A stretch of DNA of 9,497 bases, from positions 1 to 9,497 of the forward strand of contig NZ_QHJG01000064.1 of assembly GCF_003184185.1 (NCBI RefSeq), read 5' to 3'. The notes beneath the pieces were generated by a model. The model saw nothing but the letters and a program-made list of their open reading frames with translations. It was not told the origin of the DNA and searched no databases. A program made the position numbers and the translations under genes. The DNA is from Legionella qingyii. Its GTDB lineage: Bacteria > Pseudomonadota > Gammaproteobacteria > Legionellales > Legionellaceae. How positions within the stretch are numbered: position 1 is the stretch's first letter; every line of letters begins with the position of its first letter. Positions 7,253 to 9,497 of this stretch are shown piece by piece.

Positions 7253-7380
7253 TACAGGACTTACGAAAAACCCCCATCTCTTCGTTAAAAAATGTTTTTA
7301 ATTCGGTCATTTAGTCTATCTAAACTTCCTCATTAAAAACATTTTTTGCCTCGACCTTGGGGTTTTTCGTAAGTCCTGTA
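7253..7380. mobile_element. MITE-like element with 22-bp terminal inverted repeats
   Basis: The ends at 7253-7274 and 7359-7380 are perfect 22-bp inverted repeats that begin TACAGGACTTACG and finish in CCCC/GGGG. Inside, a second perfect 16-bp pair (7287-7302 and 7332-7347) and a central TTTAG-N5-CTAAA (7310-7324) make almost the whole 128 bp self-complementary, with about 11-base mismatched bubbles between the arms. There is no room for a transposase, which fits a non-autonomous element moved in trans. If the element proper is 7255-7378, a TA dinucleotide flanks each side, as for IS630/Tc1-mariner-type insertion. That is only suggestive, because TA is part of the palindrome. It would fold into a long hairpin in RNA from either strand. 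Confidence 0.75.
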
Positions 7381-7534
7381 TTAATTCGTTACTGAGATGA
7401 TAAGTCACGTAGTTGCACATTTTAAATATCATCTTAACGCATTATAAGCAGATGGTTTTGTAAATGTATATGATTTTTCAAAATCTTTAACTAGAGTTGG
7501 GTAGGAAATCGCCTTCTACTTTTATTCGATTTTA

Positions 7535-7554
7535 TTATGCAGAAGTCTCGTTCA
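7535..7554 (+). repeat. Imperfect direct repeat, left copy
   Basis: TTATGCAGAAGTCTCGTTCA matches the segment at 7911-7930 at 17 of 20 positions in the same orientation, the first 11 bases being identical. The two copies bracket the 94-residue ORF. They may be fragments of a dispersed repeat or of insertion-sequence ends. Confidence 0.45.
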
Positions 7555-7573
7555 GAATTTTTTTTCTTTAAGG

Positions 7574-7858
7574 TTAGGGACAATAAATCGTATCATGAAC
7601 TTCTTCAAGATCCGCATTACTAGGATTTTTTAAATCAAAATTGCCGTGAAACTCTTCTCCTGATGCGTTTATATAATGCCTTTCAAAAAATCTTCCTGCC
7701 ATCGCATTTTGTCTGCGAAGTTGGAGAGATGGGAGAATTTCTTCAGGATTAGGTAATAGCATTAAAGGATTGTCTGATAAATCAGTTACAGCTGTTTTTC
7801 CTCCGGTAATAAACAAAGTTTTAGTTTTTTTATCAAAAAATTTTGTCATGATAATCAT
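7574..7858 (-). CDS. Small protein of unknown function
   Basis: A soluble-looking protein of up to 94 residues that I do not recognise. It has a basic N-terminus (TKFFDKKTKT), a possible short beta region (TLFITGGKTAVTDL), a Leu/Pro-rich middle (MLLPNPEEILPSLQLRRQNAM) and an acidic C-terminus ending DTIYCP. There is no signal peptide, no membrane helix, and only one cysteine, two residues from the end. The start is ambiguous: GGAGA lies 2 bases before the first ATG (7858), which is too close, but 11 bases before the in-frame ATG at 7849, so the 91-residue form MTKFFDKK may be the real one. It lies 105 bases downstream of the purine permease on the same strand and is flanked by direct repeats, so it may be a lineage-specific insertion and not a member of the permease operon. 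Confidence 0.6.
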   Translation of the reverse strand: MIIMTKFFDKKTKTLFITGGKTAVTDLSDNPLMLLPNPEEILPSLQLRRQNAMAGRFFERHYINASGEEFHGNFDLKNPSNADLEEVHDTIYCP

Positions 7859-7910
7859 AATCTCCAGATGAACGGGTTTATGGTGATTACATACAACAGC
7901 TCAGTTGAAC

Positions 7911-7930
7911 TTATGCAGAAGCCTCAGTCA
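7911..7930 (+). repeat. Imperfect direct repeat, right copy
   Basis: TTATGCAGAAGCCTCAGTCA is the partner of the copy at 7535-7554. It lies in the 105-base gap between the permease stop and the start of the small unknown gene, 376 bases from its partner. Confidence 0.45.
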
Positions 7931-7963
7931 CGCATCATCTCTACATGAACACAGTTTTACCGT

Positions 7964-9244
7964 TTAACTTACTAGGAAGAATATTACAAAAACAATACTT
8001 AATATAAAGAGTAAAAAATTAATTTTTTGTCGAGTTAATAATTTTAATAAAGTATAAAGAATTATACCTCCGCCAATTCCATCAGCAATAGAAGCAGTAA
8101 AAGGAATCATCATGATGGTTACCATACAAGGAGCTGTTTCACTTACATCATGCAATTTCATATCTGTGAGATGCTTCATCATGCAACAAGCTACATATAA
8201 AAGGGCGGGGCCTACGGCAAAATTAGGAATCATTCGTGCCAAAGGTGAGAAAAATAACATAAGAAGAAATCCGATTGCGATGACTATGGCAGTTATTCCG
8301 CCGCGTCCACCTGACTCAATTCCTGCTGCAGACTCTATGTAGGGGGAGGTACTTGCGGAGCCTAATAATCCTGCTACAGCAGAGGCAGCTGCATCAACGG
8401 TTAAACAATTGCTAAGACGCTTGGAATAATTTTCTTGTTGTTTAAATACAGAAGGATTTAATAAACCGATCAATGTCCCTGTTGCGTCAAACACAGCAAT
8501 TAAAAAAAAGGTAAAGGTAGCTTTTAAGGCGAGAACGGTATTTATGCCAGAAAAATCGAGCTTTAAAAAAGTTGGCTCCATGGAAGGGGGCATGGAAATT
8601 AATCCTTGCCAGGTAGATAAACCGAACAATAAACTCAAGATAGAAATACTGAGAATCCCAAGAATAATCGCTCCAGGAATTTGAAAATAATCTAAAATCA
8701 ATATGAGTAAAAATCCTAAGAAGAACAAACCGCTTTCTGGACGAGTAATTTCGCCCAGGCGCATTAAATTATGCTGATCCTCAATAATAATTTGATTGTT
8801 TTGCAAGGTAATTAAAGCAATTAATAAGCTGATACCTATTAATATAGCGATTTGTAAATTATGAGGAATTGCCTCGATTAATAGGCGTCTCAAGCTGGTA
8901 AGCGACATTAAAAAAAATAAAACACCTGAAAGAAAGACAATGGCTAAAGCGTGTTGCCAAGATATTCCCATACCTTGCACTACCGTATAAGAAAAGAAGA
9001 TATTTAATGCCATACCTGGTGCAATGCCAATGGGCGTATTAGCAAATAATCCTGCAAAGAAACAGGCAAAGGCGGTAATAAGACATGTAGCTGTGAATAC
9101 TGCTCCCTGGTCCATTCCTGCATCATGCAGTATGCTTGGATTGATGAATGCGATATACACCATGGTTAGAAAAGTGGTGATCCCCGCAATGATTTCAGTT
9201 TTCAGAGTGGTATCTTTAAGAAAATAGGATTTTAACCGTTCCAT
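7964..9244 (-). CDS. NCS2-family purine permease (AzgA/GhxP/PbuG-like)
   Basis: An inner-membrane importer for purine bases such as guanine, hypoxanthine or adenine, normally coupled to protons. The 426 residues are hydrophobic throughout, consistent with many transmembrane segments (14 in this family). Seen in the sequence: TEIIAGITTFLTMVYIAFINPSIL (starting at residue 16), GIAPGMALNIFFSY (73-86), FDATGTLIG (252-260) and STSPYIESAAGIESGGRGG (298-316). These match the AzgA-like subgroup signatures, including the YIES glutamate that lies at the substrate site in relatives. The usual FDTIGTLIG reads FDATGTLIG here, a mild variation. The length is normal and the gene looks complete. AGGAG sits 11 bases before the ATG, a slightly long spacing. 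I cannot assign the exact base transported. It appears to be transcribed alone or with the small downstream ORF. Confidence 0.92.
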   Translation of the reverse strand: MERLKSYFLKDTTLKTEIIAGITTFLTMVYIAFINPSILHDAGMDQGAVFTATCLITAFACFFAGLFANTPIGIAPGMALNIFFSYTVVQGMGISWQHALAIVFLSGVLFFLMSLTSLRRLLIEAIPHNLQIAILIGISLLIALITLQNNQIIIEDQHNLMRLGEITRPESGLFFLGFLLILILDYFQIPGAIILGILSISILSLLFGLSTWQGLISMPPSMEPTFLKLDFSGINTVLALKATFTFFLIAVFDATGTLIGLLNPSVFKQQENYSKRLSNCLTVDAAASAVAGLLGSASTSPYIESAAGIESGGRGGITAIVIAIGFLLMLFFSPLARMIPNFAVGPALLYVACCMMKHLTDMKLHDVSETAPCMVTIMMIPFTASIADGIGGGIILYTLLKLLTRQKINFLLFILSIVFVIFFLVS

Positions 9245-9497
9245 AGTATTATATTCTCCTATTTAAAAGGGAATTTAAAGAATGTATAACCTTTGGGTTA
9301 CAGTAATGCTATTAACAGAAGAGCTATCTATTAAACATATCAAAAATTCAATTTAAAGTATCTATATAAATTTAAAATTGTGAACTTACTCTCAAAGGTT
9401 TTGAAAATTATAGGTTAAGGGTTAAAGTTTTGTGTTCGGCTCTACCCCAAAAAAGGGGGCATTTTAATCAAGTTAGTCTAGACTAACCCATTGATTT
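9245..9497. promoter_or_regulatory. Upstream region of the purine permease
   Basis: There is no gene in these 253 bases. It is the leader and promoter region of the leftward permease. A TATAAT hexamer on the minus strand (9412-9407) lacks a good -35, so I do not call a promoter. A short inverted repeat TAACC-TTTG-GGTTA lies at 9287-9300. CCCC-AAAAAA-GGGG at 9446-9459 is a short GC hairpin. I see no PurR box and no recognisable purine riboswitch. Confidence 0.4.
9466..9496. repeat. Inverted repeat with 16-bp perfect palindromic core, cut by window end
   Basis: GTTAGTCTAGACTAAC (9472-9487) is a perfect palindrome centred on CTAG. Outside it, AATCAA (9466-9471) pairs with TTGATT (9491-9496) across a 3-base bulge, so the symmetry continues at least to the window edge. 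It could be a regulator site, a hairpin ending a transcript beyond the window, or the end of a dispersed element. Confidence 0.55.

Larger units (their letters stand above)
7210..7573. other. Gene-free region holding a MITE and one copy of a 20-bp direct repeat
   Basis: No coding region is supported here. It contains the nearly palindromic MITE-like element (7253-7380), the leader of the histidine-rich gene (7210-7252), an AT-rich spacer and the left copy of an imperfect direct repeat (7535-7554). A weak stem with a bulge (GTAGGAA against TTCTAC, 7501-7519) followed by a T-rich stretch on the plus strand could be a terminator, but I see no plus-strand gene that would need one. Confidence 0.5.

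Noticed and set aside
7501..7540. Stem with T-rich tail on the plus strand, as a terminator of a small RNA
   Set aside because: The stem is short with a bulge and low GC, and no promoter or conserved RNA was visible upstream.

Overview
The window is AT-rich gammaproteobacterial DNA that most resembles the genus Legionella. The main evidence is the adjacent pair of genes for a type II secretion secretin and its ATPase, arranged as the stand-alone lspDE locus of Legionella. In that genus the other T2SS genes lie elsewhere, and here neither lspC nor lspF is next to the pair. The low GC content and a large, lineage-specific protein that looks like an effector agree with this. I cannot name a species.

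Layout, left to right. Positions 1-115 carry no gene. Positions 116-1603 (minus) encode LspE and 1607-3997 (minus) encode LspD; they are 3 bases apart and form a lspD-lspE operon. Positions 3998-4405 are a divergent intergenic region with a candidate PmrA-like promoter and a perfect 14-bp palindrome. Positions 4406-6895 (plus) encode an 829-residue protein of no named family. Its C-terminal half carries the residue pattern of a 2-oxoglutarate/Fe(II) dioxygenase, most like the TET/JBP and fungal TET-like group, and its N-terminal half has a lysine-rich sequence resembling a nuclear localisation signal. A strong hairpin at 6934-6961 separates it from a convergent small gene for a histidine-rich protein (6970-7209, minus). 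Next come a nearly palindromic element of about 128 bp that looks like a MITE (7253-7380), a small unknown gene (7574-7858, minus) flanked by imperfect 20-bp direct repeats, and an NCS2-type purine permease (7964-9244, minus). The right end (9245-9497) holds the permease leader and a strong inverted repeat cut by the window edge.

How the genes work together. LspD (outer-membrane channel) and LspE (cytoplasmic motor) are two parts of one secretion machine. The permease is a separate housekeeping transporter. The segment between them (4406-7858) looks like an accessory block with a large protein of unknown function, a low-complexity metal-binding-type protein, a MITE and an orphan small ORF. 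The most interesting item is the 829-residue protein: a candidate TET/JBP-like dioxygenase with a possible nuclear signal in a probable intracellular bacterium. The domain assignment rests on motif reading only. Translocation, nuclear targeting and substrate are hypotheses.
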